From Alphaproteobacteria bacterium (GTDB lineage Bacteria > Pseudomonadota > Alphaproteobacteria > Bin95): 22,928 bases of DNA. Below the pieces are notes generated by a model. The model saw nothing but the letters and a program-made list of their open reading frames with translations, made no database searches and had not been told where the DNA came from. Within the stretch, counting starts at the first letter, position 1. Every line of letters begins with the position of its first letter. The stretch lies in contig JAJECF010000027.1 in the NCBI GenBank assembly GCA_022822125.1, forward strand, positions 1 to 22,928, given 5' to 3'. Below, one piece after another: positions 13,854-21,977 of this stretch. The position numbers were made by a program, and so were the translations under genes.

Positions 13854-16154
13854 TCAACTCTCCGGGCGGCGGCGCTGCCGGAACAGCCATGACCCGAGCG
13901 CGGGCAGGAGAACGACTGCCCCCGCCATGTTGACGAGGAACATGAACGTCAGCACCGCGCCCATATCGGCCTGGAACTGGAGCGGGGCGACGATCCAGGT
14001 CGCCACGCCGGCGGCGAGCGTCAGTCCCGTCAGCAGCACGCCGGTCCCGGCTGTCTCCAGCGCGCGCGCGTAAGCCTCCGCGAATTCCGCCCCGTCGCGG
14101 AGATGGCCCCGAATCCGACCGAAGATATAGATGCCGTAATCGACGCCCACCCCGACGCCGAGCGCCACCACCGGCAGGGTGGAGACCTTGAGACCGATCC
14201 CGACCAGCGCCATCAGCGCATAGGCAAGCACCGACACCGCCGCGAGCGGGAGGACGATGCAGAGCGCCGCCCGCAACGAGCGGAAGGCGAGCAGCACCAG
14301 CAGGATCACGGCGGCATAGACATAGCCGACGATCGGGAATTGCGCCGCCTCCACCTCCTCATTGGTCGCCGCCATGACCCCGACATTGCCCGCGGCGAGC
14401 CGGAAGGAGACCGGACCGTCATTCGCCGCGTTGAACGCCTTCGCTTCATCGACGATCCGGCGAATGGTCTCCGCCTTGTGATCGGCGGTGTAGATATGCA
14501 CCGGCATGACGCTGCAATCGGCGTTGAGGAGGCCGCTGGAGGTGGGAACCGGAGAGACCGCCTGCACCAGGCTGTAGCGGTTGCGCGGCAGGGTCCGCCA
14601 TTTGAGATTGCCCTCGTTCCAGGCCGCGTTGAGGCGCCGCGCCGAGCCGGCAAGGCCGGCGACAGAGCGAACGCCCTCCACATTGCCCATCGCCCACTCG
14701 AAGTCGTCTAGCGTGCGCATCGTCTCGAAGTCGATGCAGCTGTCCGGTTCCGCCTCGGCGATGACGGTGAGCACATCGACGCCGATGCCGAAGCGCGCGC
14801 CGATGACCGCGGCGTCGCGATTGTAGGCGGAATCGGGCCGGAGTTCGGGCACGCCGCGCTGTTCGTCGCCGATCCGCACATCGGATGCGAACCATGCGCC
14901 GGCTGCGGCAAGCGCGGCCCAACAGCAGATGATGACGGCCGCAGGGCCCGGACGGGCCGCCTGCGCGAGCACGGCGCGGACAGGCGCCGGCAACTCCCGC
15001 GGCGCGCGGCGGTTTCCCCTGCTGAAGGAAAGCAGCAGGGGGAGCAGGCCGAGATTGGTCAGCAGGATGGCCGCAACGCCGAGACCCGCCGCGAGCGCGA
15101 TTTCCTGGATCGCCCGGACCTCGATGAGCGCGATCGTCCCGAAGCCGGCCGCGTCGGAGGCAAGCGCCGCGATGCCGGGCCCGAGCAGCGCGCAAAAGCC
15201 GGCCCGCGCCGCTTCCGGCGCCGCCGCGCCGCCGACCGCCGCCTCGCGCGCCGCGCCGACCACCTGCACGCCGTGGCTGACCCCGATAGCGAAGATCAGG
15301 AACGGGACGAGGATCGACAACGGGTCGAGCCCGTAACCCAGCAGGTTGAGCAGGCCGAGCTGCCATATCACGGCGAGCAGGGAACAGCCGAGCAGGGCCG
15401 CCGCCGGCCCCGGCGTGCGCGTATGGGCATAAACCAGACACGCCGTTACAAGGAAGGTGACGAAGAAGAAGGCCGCTACCGCGCCCGCGCCGTCAGCGAT
15501 ATCCCCGACCGCCTTGGCGAACCCGATGACATGCACATCGAGCGCGCCCCGCGAAGCCGCCTGCGTTGTCTCGCGAATGCGTTCCAGTCCACGCGCCACT
15601 TCGAGATAGTCGAGCCGGGCGCCGGTCCGGGGATCGAATTCCTGCAGTCTCGCGGCGACGATGGCGCCGCTGAGATCGTTGGCGACCAGCCGCCCGACAA
15701 GGTCGGCCTTGACGATGTTCTCGCGCAGCCGCCGGAACCCGACTTCGTCCGGCGCAAAGTCCGGCGGCAGCACATTGCCGCCCGCGATGCCGTCCTCCAC
15801 GATTTCGACGAAGCGCACATTGGGCGTCACGATCGAGAACACCTGCGTGCGGTCGACGCCCGGGAGGAAGAACACGGCGTCGGTCGCATGGCGGAGCGCG
15901 GCCATGAACGCCGGCGTGAACATGTCGCCGTCCCGCGCCATGAGCGCAAGCACGATCCTGTCGGCGCCGCCGAACTCGGCGCGATGCTCCAGGAAGGTCT
16001 GCATATAGGGGTGTTCGAGCGGCGCGAGCTTGGTGAAGCCGGCATCGGTGCGCAGGTGGAGCGCAGACCAGCCCAATGCGAGCGACAACGCCGCAAACAG
16101 GGCCAGCGCCGCGCCCCGCCGGGCGAACAGCAGCCGCTCCAGAAGCGCCGTCAT
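13854..16154 (-). CDS. MMPL/RND-superfamily transporter
   Basis: A 766-residue inner-membrane transporter of the MMPL/RND class, which moves lipids or other hydrophobic molecules using the proton gradient. It has two similar halves. TM1 is at about 14-32, followed by a large periplasmic domain (about 35-220) and a bundle of hydrophobic segments to about 375. A second single TM lies at about 403-423, with a second periplasmic domain (about 424-605) and a final bundle (606-757). Conserved spots: FAIGVSHGVQVVGAAREA at 288-305 in half 1, and GVGVGVDYGIYIFGRIRGHL at 666-685 in half 2, with Asp672 as the likely proton-relay residue. The second periplasmic domain has Cys473 and Cys547, which could pair. 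It is the last gene of the minus-strand envelope locus, 72 bases after the YCF48 gene. Substrate unknown. Confidence 0.9.
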   Translation of the reverse strand: MTALLERLLFARRGAALALFAALSLALGWSALHLRTDAGFTKLAPLEHPYMQTFLEHRAEFGGADRIVLALMARDGDMFTPAFMAALRHATDAVFFLPGVDRTQVFSIVTPNVRFVEIVEDGIAGGNVLPPDFAPDEVGFRRLRENIVKADLVGRLVANDLSGAIVAARLQEFDPRTGARLDYLEVARGLERIRETTQAASRGALDVHVIGFAKAVGDIADGAGAVAAFFFVTFLVTACLVYAHTRTPGPAAALLGCSLLAVIWQLGLLNLLGYGLDPLSILVPFLIFAIGVSHGVQVVGAAREAAVGGAAAPEAARAGFCALLGPGIAALASDAAGFGTIALIEVRAIQEIALAAGLGVAAILLTNLGLLPLLLSFSRGNRRAPRELPAPVRAVLAQAARPGPAAVIICCWAALAAAGAWFASDVRIGDEQRGVPELRPDSAYNRDAAVIGARFGIGVDVLTVIAEAEPDSCIDFETMRTLDDFEWAMGNVEGVRSVAGLAGSARRLNAAWNEGNLKWRTLPRNRYSLVQAVSPVPTSSGLLNADCSVMPVHIYTADHKAETIRRIVDEAKAFNAANDGPVSFRLAAGNVGVMAATNEEVEAAQFPIVGYVYAAVILLVLLAFRSLRAALCIVLPLAAVSVLAYALMALVGIGLKVSTLPVVALGVGVGVDYGIYIFGRIRGHLRDGAEFAEAYARALETAGTGVLLTGLTLAAGVATWIVAPLQFQADMGAVLTFMFLVNMAGAVVLLPALGSWLFRQRRRPES

Positions 16155-16226
16155 GGAGCGCCGGCCCTTCCGGGGGCGCGCCGGAAGGCGGCGGCGGGGC
16201 CCGTTCTCCCTGGCGCCACCGCCGGA

Positions 16227-17162
16227 CTACCGGGTCGGCGGCAGGCGATGAACGCCGAATTCGCCGACCAGCAACAGGCCGCCATGGCCAAGCGCGAGCG
16301 CATCCGAAATGCCGGCGCGCCCCGGCAGACGCCGGAGAACGACGCTGCGCCCTCCGTCCCGGCTCTCCAGCAGCGCGCCTTCCAGCCCGGTCACGACGAT
16401 CCGGCCCGAAGGCAGCCGCTCAATGCCGGTCAGGGTCGCCGTCGTTCCGGTCGGAACCTGCGTCCAGCTTTCGCCGCCATCGGTAGACCGGACCATATGG
16501 CCGCGCAAACCGACCAGCAGCACGGTATCCGCATCAAGCGCCGCTGCGCCGAACCAGGAGCCGCCATAGGGCGGCGCGAGCCGCCGCCAGCTCTCTCCCC
16601 CGTCATCCGAGCGGTAGGCGGCGCCCGCCTCCGCAGCCATGTAAAGCCGCCCTTCCGCCGCCGCCAGCGCGTTCAGATGGTAATCGTCCTCGTCCGCCGC
16701 ACGGCTTGTCCATGTCTCGCCGCCGTCCTCCGTCGCAAGCAGATATCCATAGGCGCCGATGGCCAGCCCGTTCCGGGCATCGGAGAAATGAACATCGAGC
16801 AGCGGGCGTTCCTCCTCGGGCGCGCGGTGGATGAGGCGCCATGTCTCGCCGCCGTCGCGCGTGCGCAATATGACCGCGTCGTGGCCGACCGCCCAGCCGA
16901 GCCCGTCCTCGCGCATGTGGATCGCCGTCAGCATGGCGCGCGTCGGCGAGGCGGCCTGCCGCCAGCTTCCGGCCTCGTCGTCGGAGATCAGGATATGGCC
17001 GCGCGCGCCGACAACCACCATCCGCGTCCCGGCGCGCGCGCCGTCAAGCAGCAACGCTCCTGCCGCGGGCGGCAAGGGCCGGCTGGCTTCCTCTGCGCCC
17101 GCCGCGCTCGCCGCCAGAAGCGTCATGGCGGCGAGCCACGGCGCAAGCCGGCCGGTTTTCAT
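16227..17162 (-). CDS. YCF48/BNR-repeat beta-propeller protein, periplasmic
   Basis: A 311-residue protein with a signal peptide (MKTGRLAPWLAAMTLLAASA, cleavage after AGA near residue 23), so it is probably periplasmic. Six Asp-box-like repeats are spaced about 41 residues apart: SDDEAGSW (60-67), TRDGGETW (101-108), TEDGGETW (144-151), SDDGGESW (185-192), STDGGESW (226-233) and a degenerate SRDGGRSV (267-274). This predicts a beta-propeller of about six to seven blades, like the YCF48/Hcf136 photosystem II assembly factor. There is no photosynthesis here, so only the fold is shared. It lies 32 bases after the DUF1329 gene and upstream of the MMPL gene, and is probably a periplasmic scaffold or assembly part of the same system. 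Confidence 0.88.
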   Translation of the reverse strand: MKTGRLAPWLAAMTLLAASAAGAEEASRPLPPAAGALLLDGARAGTRMVVVGARGHILISDDEAGSWRQAASPTRAMLTAIHMREDGLGWAVGHDAVILRTRDGGETWRLIHRAPEEERPLLDVHFSDARNGLAIGAYGYLLATEDGGETWTSRAADEDDYHLNALAAAEGRLYMAAEAGAAYRSDDGGESWRRLAPPYGGSWFGAAALDADTVLLVGLRGHMVRSTDGGESWTQVPTGTTATLTGIERLPSGRIVVTGLEGALLESRDGGRSVVLRRLPGRAGISDALALGHGGLLLVGEFGVHRLPPTR

Positions 17163-17194
17163 CCCGTCCGCCGCCGCCCGGCCCCGTTCCGGCG

Positions 17195-18556
17195 CTATCG
17201 GCGGCCCTCGCGCCTCAGCGCCGACATGGTGAAGTTCCTGGACGCGATTTCCTCATCCATGCTGCACATGGGGAATTCGTTGTTGAGGCCGACCGCCAGA
17301 TAGCGCCGCGCCTGGAGGTCGTAATGCACGCTCAAGGTCGGCCAGATCAGCGGGTTCTCGTAATAATTGATGACATGGCCCTCTGAGACCCGCCAGAGCC
17401 GGTCGCGCGTGTCGTAGATATCCACCAGCAGGATCTGCCAGGAATCCTCGTCGATATAGAAGGTGCGCCTCTTGTAGATGTGGCTCGCCCCCTCGCGAAG
17501 CATCGCCTCGACCACCCAGACGCGGTGCAGTTCATAGCGCAGATGGTCGGGATTCACATGCTGCGGCGTCAGAATGTCGGCGAAGGCGAGGCGGTCGCTG
17601 TGCAGCCGGTACGCATTGTAGGGCACATAGAGCTCGCGCTTGCCGACCAGCGTCCAGTCATAGCGGTCCACCGCGCCGTTGAACATGTCGAACTGGTCGG
17701 CGGTGCGCAGGCCGTCGCTTGTCGTGCCGGGGTTGTCATAGGCCGTATTGGGCGCGCGGCGAACGCGGCGCTGGCCCGGATTGTAGGTCCAGGCCCGCCG
17801 CGGCTCGCGCACCTGGTTCATCGTCTCATGCACCAGCAGGATGCCGCCCGCCAGACGCGCCGGGGCCAGCACTTTCTGCTTGAAATACATCATCGTGTTG
17901 TCGAGCGCCTCCGCGGTCATGCCCGGAAGGGAGTAGCGCAGCTCCACCTCGACCTCGTACTGGACGAGAGCATAGTCGCCGCCGGCCGTCACCGCCGCCT
18001 GACCCATCCGGCACCGGACCGTCTCGCCCCGATAGCGCAGCAGATGGTTCCAGATCGCCTCCAGCCCGTTGGCGGGGATCGGGAAGGGAATTCCGATCGC
18101 AGCGCCGCCGACGCCATTGCCGTCGTCCTCCAGCCGCGCCGTGGCGGCGACGCGCCGCGTCGCCTCGTAAATCCGTTCCGGGACCGAGGCGCTGCGCCGG
18201 GTCGGATACACCGTCATCCGGAAGCCCGGATAGAGTTCGAGCATCCGCTGATGGCCTGCGGACAGGCGGTCGCGATGGGTGTCCAGAGTCGCGCCGTCGA
18301 TAACGAACAGCGGCCGGTCGTCCGCGAAGGGGTCGCGGTGATGCTCGCCGCGCACATAGCCTGCGGGCGGCGCCGCAATGCCTCCCGTCCATTCCGGGAT
18401 CGTGCCCGCCTCATTGCCGGCGCGCTCGCCGCCGAGCGGCGTCAGGTCCGCGCCGAGCCGCGCGATCTGCTCCGGCGGGAGCTCCGCCGACGCAGGCGTT
18501 ACGCAAGCGCCGCCCAGCAGCAGGGCGGCGCTGATCCTGAACAAGCTGGCCTTCAT
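17195..18556 (-). CDS. DUF1329 domain periplasmic/outer-membrane-associated protein
   Basis: A 453-residue exported protein. The N-terminal signal peptide ends at PASA (21-24). Cys18 in GGAC does not make a good lipobox. DUF1329 hallmarks: GTIPEWTGGI (51-60), GIPFPIPANGLEAIWNHLLR (155-174), GQRRVRRAPNTAYDNPGTTS (261-280), DGLRTADQFDMFNGAVDRYD (281-300) and GKRELYVPYNAY (305-316). The family has an LolA/LolB-like or related lipoprotein-carrier fold by prediction, and its function is unknown. From memory, its genes nearly always sit beside DUF1302 genes. Here it follows the DUF1302 gene by 21 bases, with GGAG upstream of the ATG. A shuttle between the outer-membrane DUF1302 protein and the MMPL pump is a reasonable guess. 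Confidence 0.93.
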   Translation of the reverse strand: MKASLFRISAALLLGGACVTPASAELPPEQIARLGADLTPLGGERAGNEAGTIPEWTGGIAAPPAGYVRGEHHRDPFADDRPLFVIDGATLDTHRDRLSAGHQRMLELYPGFRMTVYPTRRSASVPERIYEATRRVAATARLEDDGNGVGGAAIGIPFPIPANGLEAIWNHLLRYRGETVRCRMGQAAVTAGGDYALVQYEVEVELRYSLPGMTAEALDNTMMYFKQKVLAPARLAGGILLVHETMNQVREPRRAWTYNPGQRRVRRAPNTAYDNPGTTSDGLRTADQFDMFNGAVDRYDWTLVGKRELYVPYNAYRLHSDRLAFADILTPQHVNPDHLRYELHRVWVVEAMLREGASHIYKRRTFYIDEDSWQILLVDIYDTRDRLWRVSEGHVINYYENPLIWPTLSVHYDLQARRYLAVGLNNEFPMCSMDEEIASRNFTMSALRREGRR

Positions 18557-18577
18557 GGGATTTCTCCAGACCCTCAG

Positions 18578-20701
18578 TCAGAACGAATATTTGAACGAAA
18601 CCGACACGAAATCCCGATCCCGCAGATAGTTGGCGGACCCCGCATGCATGGTGTAGCTCAGATCCGCGCTCCAGCGCTCCAGATAGTTCGCGCCGAGGCC
18701 GAGCGTCACCACCTTGCGTCCGTCGACGAACGGGCCGGACGGGGCCGGGCTCGAACCGGAAACATCGTGCTGGAAACGCAGATAAGGGGAGAGCTTCACC
18801 GCGCCGACGGCATTGTTGTAGTCGAGCCCGAGCGCGCCCTGATAGCCCCAGGAGGTTGCGTCCGCGATTGCGTCCCGGCCCGCCGTGCTGAGCGGCGCGG
18901 CCGTCCGGTCCGGCATGTCATGCACATGCATCACCGCCGCTTCGGCGATGAAGGCGGTGCTGTCCGAACCGAACAACGGCCCGAAGACGCGCGTCGCCGT
19001 CGCCTGCGCCTGGCTTACATCGCGCTCGACATGGCCTTGAAGGACCTTGCCCAGAACGGTCATATCAACCTCGGGGTTGACGGCGCAGGCAAGGATGGCT
19101 GCAGTTGGCCGCTGGTCTCGGGGCAGGGCCGCGATCCGTTCGCTGGCGGACTCCTCGAGAAAGCACTGGGCGGGCGCAAGCGCCTCCGCGAACAAGGAGC
19201 GTCCCTCCCGTTGCAGCGGCGCGTCCGGGCGGAACGAGTATTCGCCCTGAAGCGCCCAGCCGCTGGTCCCGAGCGCCGTGTTGAAGCTTATCCCGACCGT
19301 CTGCAGGTCTTCCGGATACTGGACGAAATAGCGCGACGACTTCGCAAAGCGGTCTATGGCCAGGCCAGCGGAAAGACCGGTTATCTGTCGCGTCGTTTCC
19401 GCCTGCTGTATCTCGGCGCTCTGGTCGGCCAGTTGAGTCTGGACTATCCTGGCGATAGCGGCAGCCGTTCGGGACCCTCGCGCCGATACCGCCGCCGCAT
19501 GCTGCGCGCTTCGCACCATGTCCTCCGCCGTGCCGACCTGCCCGGTGACGAGCGGCAGCCGGCTGTGCGCATTGATGAAGTAGAAACCGAATTCGGTGTC
19601 GTTCAGCGCCTCGGAAAAATAGCGCAGCGCCAGCCCCCACTGACCGCTGTCCCCGGCCTCGCGGTCCGAGGCGCGCCCGAGCGCGAGGAAATGCGGATCG
19701 TGGCCCAGCTGGCAATCGGCTCCGGCGAACGCCGCTCCCGCCAGGGCGCATCGCGGCGCGACCCCCAGACCGAATTGGGCGGCGGCCAGGGCTCGGGGGT
19801 CGTTTGCATTGCGAGCGTTCTGATAGCCGGCTTGGGCGGCGCCGTGGGCGGTGGCCAGGTCTGCGTTGATCGCCTGCTCCAGACCCATGAAACCCCGGCC
19901 CCTGTCGGAAACCTCGCCGAGCGCGGGATCGGACAGGAAGGCGTGCCGCCCGCCCGCGCCCACATAGTCATTGCTCGAGAAATAGGTGCCGACCGGATCG
20001 ACTTCGGTCTTCTCCCAGCCGAACTGGTAGAAGCCTTCAACCGAAAGGCCCGGAGACGGCTCCACCGCCACCGCCGCCATCGGCACCGGAAGGAGCGCGT
20101 TGCGCAACTCCGAGCCCGGCACGCGCAAACGGCTCACATCGTAGGGGTTGATGACATTGACGCCGCCCTGGATGAAGGTGCTTTCGCCCCAGTTCAACAC
20201 CTGGTTGCCGATCCTCAGATCCAGCGGCATTCCACCAGGGTCGAAAGCGCCGGACATGTAAAGGTCCAGCAGTTCGACGTCGCTGCCGACAATGTCCCGT
20301 GCTTCGTCCGAAAGCGGCGTGCGGGCGCGCTCGCCGTCCCGGGCCTCGTAATCGACAAAGCCGTGAACGCGGGCGAACAGCCCCAGGTCGCCGCGCGCAA
20401 GCTCCAGCTCCGCCGTCACGCTCGACGTGTTGCTGACCAGGCCCCGATCGTAATTCCGGTCCCCGTCATCGTTGTTGGTGCCCGCGAAACCTTCCTCGCG
20501 CTTCGAGGCCCGGAAAGCCATGCCCTGCGTGAGCGTGACGCCCGCAGTCGCGTCAACGCCCTCGTGGACCCTATCCCCGCCGCGCGCCGCGCCGCTCGCC
20601 AATACGGCGCCGACGACCAGCGCCGCCAGGCCGATCGGGAGGCCGAAACGCCTTTGCCCGGCGTTCTGGAGGACAATGGGTTCCCTGAATACCCTCTTCA
20701 T
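18578..20701 (-). CDS. DUF1302 outer-membrane beta-barrel protein
   Basis: A 707-residue predicted outer-membrane protein. After a long positively charged N-terminus there is a hydrophobic signal core (about 21-38, LPIGLAALVVGAVLASGA). The mature part has alternating strands and ends in YSF, the C-terminal aromatic needed for barrel insertion. The family motif is LDLRIGNQVLNWGESTFIQG (160-179) followed by VNVINPYDVSRLRVPGSELR (181-200). An Ala-rich helical stretch lies at about 391-440, and two Cys pairs (318/330; 513/539) lie in probable loops. A strong AGGAGG ribosome-binding site sits about 9 bases before ATG 20701. It is the first of four tightly packed genes with DUF1329, YCF48 and MMPL. 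A channel or surface receptor for a hydrophobic substrate is inferred. Confidence 0.92.
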   Translation of the reverse strand: MKRVFREPIVLQNAGQRRFGLPIGLAALVVGAVLASGAARGGDRVHEGVDATAGVTLTQGMAFRASKREEGFAGTNNDDGDRNYDRGLVSNTSSVTAELELARGDLGLFARVHGFVDYEARDGERARTPLSDEARDIVGSDVELLDLYMSGAFDPGGMPLDLRIGNQVLNWGESTFIQGGVNVINPYDVSRLRVPGSELRNALLPVPMAAVAVEPSPGLSVEGFYQFGWEKTEVDPVGTYFSSNDYVGAGGRHAFLSDPALGEVSDRGRGFMGLEQAINADLATAHGAAQAGYQNARNANDPRALAAAQFGLGVAPRCALAGAAFAGADCQLGHDPHFLALGRASDREAGDSGQWGLALRYFSEALNDTEFGFYFINAHSRLPLVTGQVGTAEDMVRSAQHAAAVSARGSRTAAAIARIVQTQLADQSAEIQQAETTRQITGLSAGLAIDRFAKSSRYFVQYPEDLQTVGISFNTALGTSGWALQGEYSFRPDAPLQREGRSLFAEALAPAQCFLEESASERIAALPRDQRPTAAILACAVNPEVDMTVLGKVLQGHVERDVSQAQATATRVFGPLFGSDSTAFIAEAAVMHVHDMPDRTAAPLSTAGRDAIADATSWGYQGALGLDYNNAVGAVKLSPYLRFQHDVSGSSPAPSGPFVDGRKVVTLGLGANYLERWSADLSYTMHAGSANYLRDRDFVSVSFKYSF

Positions 20702-20782
20702 CGAAGCGCTCCTCCTGACCGCGAGCCTTGCTGCAATGTGCCATAAGGCCGGTATATCCGACAGTCTCCGATGCTGGCAGTC

Positions 20783-21841
20783 CTACCCCGAAGCCTCTGC
20801 GAGCTCCCAGGCGCGTTCGGCCATCAGCAGGCCGAGGCGGCCAACCTCCTCGGCATTGTCGGAGGCCGCGTTGCCGGCGAGGCCGCGGGCGCGCACGCCG
20901 TCCAGGATGGAGGCGAAGCGGAACATGGCGTGGACGTTGTGGACCGGCGTCAGCCCGTCCGGGCGGCCGGCGGCGCGGCGGTAAGTCTCGACGAACTCGT
21001 CCTGCTCCGGAATGCCGAGCGCGCGCCGGTCGAGGTCGCGCACGCCCCAGTATTCGCCCGAGGTGGTGTTGAACAGGATGCAGAGATAGGCGAGGTCGGA
21101 GAGCGGGTGGCCGAGCGTCGCCAGCTCCCAGTCGAACACAGCGGCGACGCGCGGCTCGGTCGGGTGGAACATGACATTGCCGACGCGGAAGTCGCCGTGC
21201 GCCACGCGCGTCTCGTCGCCGTCGGGCATGCGCGGCGGCAGCCAGTCCATCAGCCGGTACATTTCCGGGATCTCGCGCGTCGCCGTCTCGCGGTAATTGC
21301 GCGCCCAGCGGTTGAACTGGCGCTCGAAATAGTTGCCCGGCCGCCCGAAATCGCCGAGCCCGACCGCTTCCGGATCGACGGTGTGCAGCGCCGCCAGCAC
21401 CTCCGCCAGCGCGCGGTACATGAGGCGCCGCTCCTCCGGCTCGATGCCCGGCATGGCGCTGTCCGTATAGACGCGGCCCTGCATCCGCTCCATGACATAG
21501 AAGGGCGTGCCGATCACGCTCTCGTCGTCGCAATAGAGATATTGCTTCGCCACCGGCACCGGCGTGTCGGCCAGCGCCTTCTGCACCCGGTATTCCCGGT
21601 CCACGGCGTGCGCCGAAGGCAGGAGCTCGCCGGGCGGCTTCTTGCGGAGCACATATTCGGCATTGGGCCAGCCCAGCACGAAGGTCGGGTTGGACTGGCC
21701 GTAGCCGAACTGGCGCACCCGGAGCCGGCCTTCCGTATCCGGCAGCCGGCCGCTTAGCCAGGCTTCGAGCGCCGCTTCGTCGAAACGGTGCGCCTCGCGC
21801 ACATCGGCGAGCCGCGTGCCTTCCCCCGGATCGATTGCCAT
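20783..21841 (-). CDS. APH-fold phosphotransferase family protein (ACAD10/11 kinase-domain-like)
   Basis: A 352-residue kinase-like protein. A nucleotide loop FGYGQSNPTF (45-54), Lys67/Lys68 in VLRKKPPG, the catalytic VAHGDFRVGNVMF (213-225; Asp217, Asn222) and FDWELATLGHPLSDLAYL (236-253; Asp237) are all intact, so it should be active. The sequence matches the bacterial group related to the N-terminal kinase domain of human ACAD10/11 rather than to antibiotic kinases. As I recall, that group acts in hydroxyacyl or 4-hydroxyacid catabolism. The frame is open to 21964, but the added 41 residues are Arg/Pro-rich noise, so I choose ATG 21841. It lies 81 bases upstream of the DUF1302 gene on the same strand, and may head the operon or have its own transcript. 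Confidence 0.88.
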   Translation of the reverse strand: MAIDPGEGTRLADVREAHRFDEAALEAWLSGRLPDTEGRLRVRQFGYGQSNPTFVLGWPNAEYVLRKKPPGELLPSAHAVDREYRVQKALADTPVPVAKQYLYCDDESVIGTPFYVMERMQGRVYTDSAMPGIEPEERRLMYRALAEVLAALHTVDPEAVGLGDFGRPGNYFERQFNRWARNYRETATREIPEMYRLMDWLPPRMPDGDETRVAHGDFRVGNVMFHPTEPRVAAVFDWELATLGHPLSDLAYLCILFNTTSGEYWGVRDLDRRALGIPEQDEFVETYRRAAGRPDGLTPVHNVHAMFRFASILDGVRARGLAGNAASDNAEEVGRLGLLMAERAWELAEASG

Positions 21842-21962
21842 GGCCGCCCGCTCCCTCCCGATGCGCCCGGCCGGCCACGATAAGGTCCGCTGCTTCCGCC
21901 CGCAACGCCGGCCCGGCGCGGTCGCGCGGGCCGCGCGGATGGGGCATGATGGCGGCCCGGGC

Positions 21963-21969
21963 AAGGAGG
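21963..21969 (+). promoter_or_regulatory. Strong Shine-Dalgarno fixing the dehydrogenase start
   Basis: AAGGAGG lies 8 bases before the ATG at 21978. It decides the start of the D-2-hydroxyacid dehydrogenase against the upstream open frame from 21816. Confidence 0.8.
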
Positions 21970-21977
21970 CTGGACCG

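Noticed and set aside
15273..17303. Plus-strand open frame (676 codons) opposite MMPL and YCF48
   Set aside because: Low-complexity Arg/Gly/Pro translation; it is a shadow of two recognisable minus-strand genes.
18503..18505. Cys18 of the DUF1329 protein as a lipoprotein modification site
   Set aside because: The preceding residues (GGA) do not fit a lipobox, and a good signal peptidase I site (PASA) follows.
17480..20746. Very long plus-strand open frame (1088 codons) opposite DUF1302 and DUF1329
   Set aside because: The translation is Arg/Ala/His/Gln-rich with no domain pattern. The opposite strand carries two clearly recognisable families with signal peptides and ribosome-binding sites. 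Long antisense frames are expected at this GC content.
21878..21905. TTGCGG-16-TTATCG on the minus strand as a promoter for the phosphotransferase gene
   Set aside because: Both hexamers are weak matches, and such matches arise by chance in a 136-base gap.
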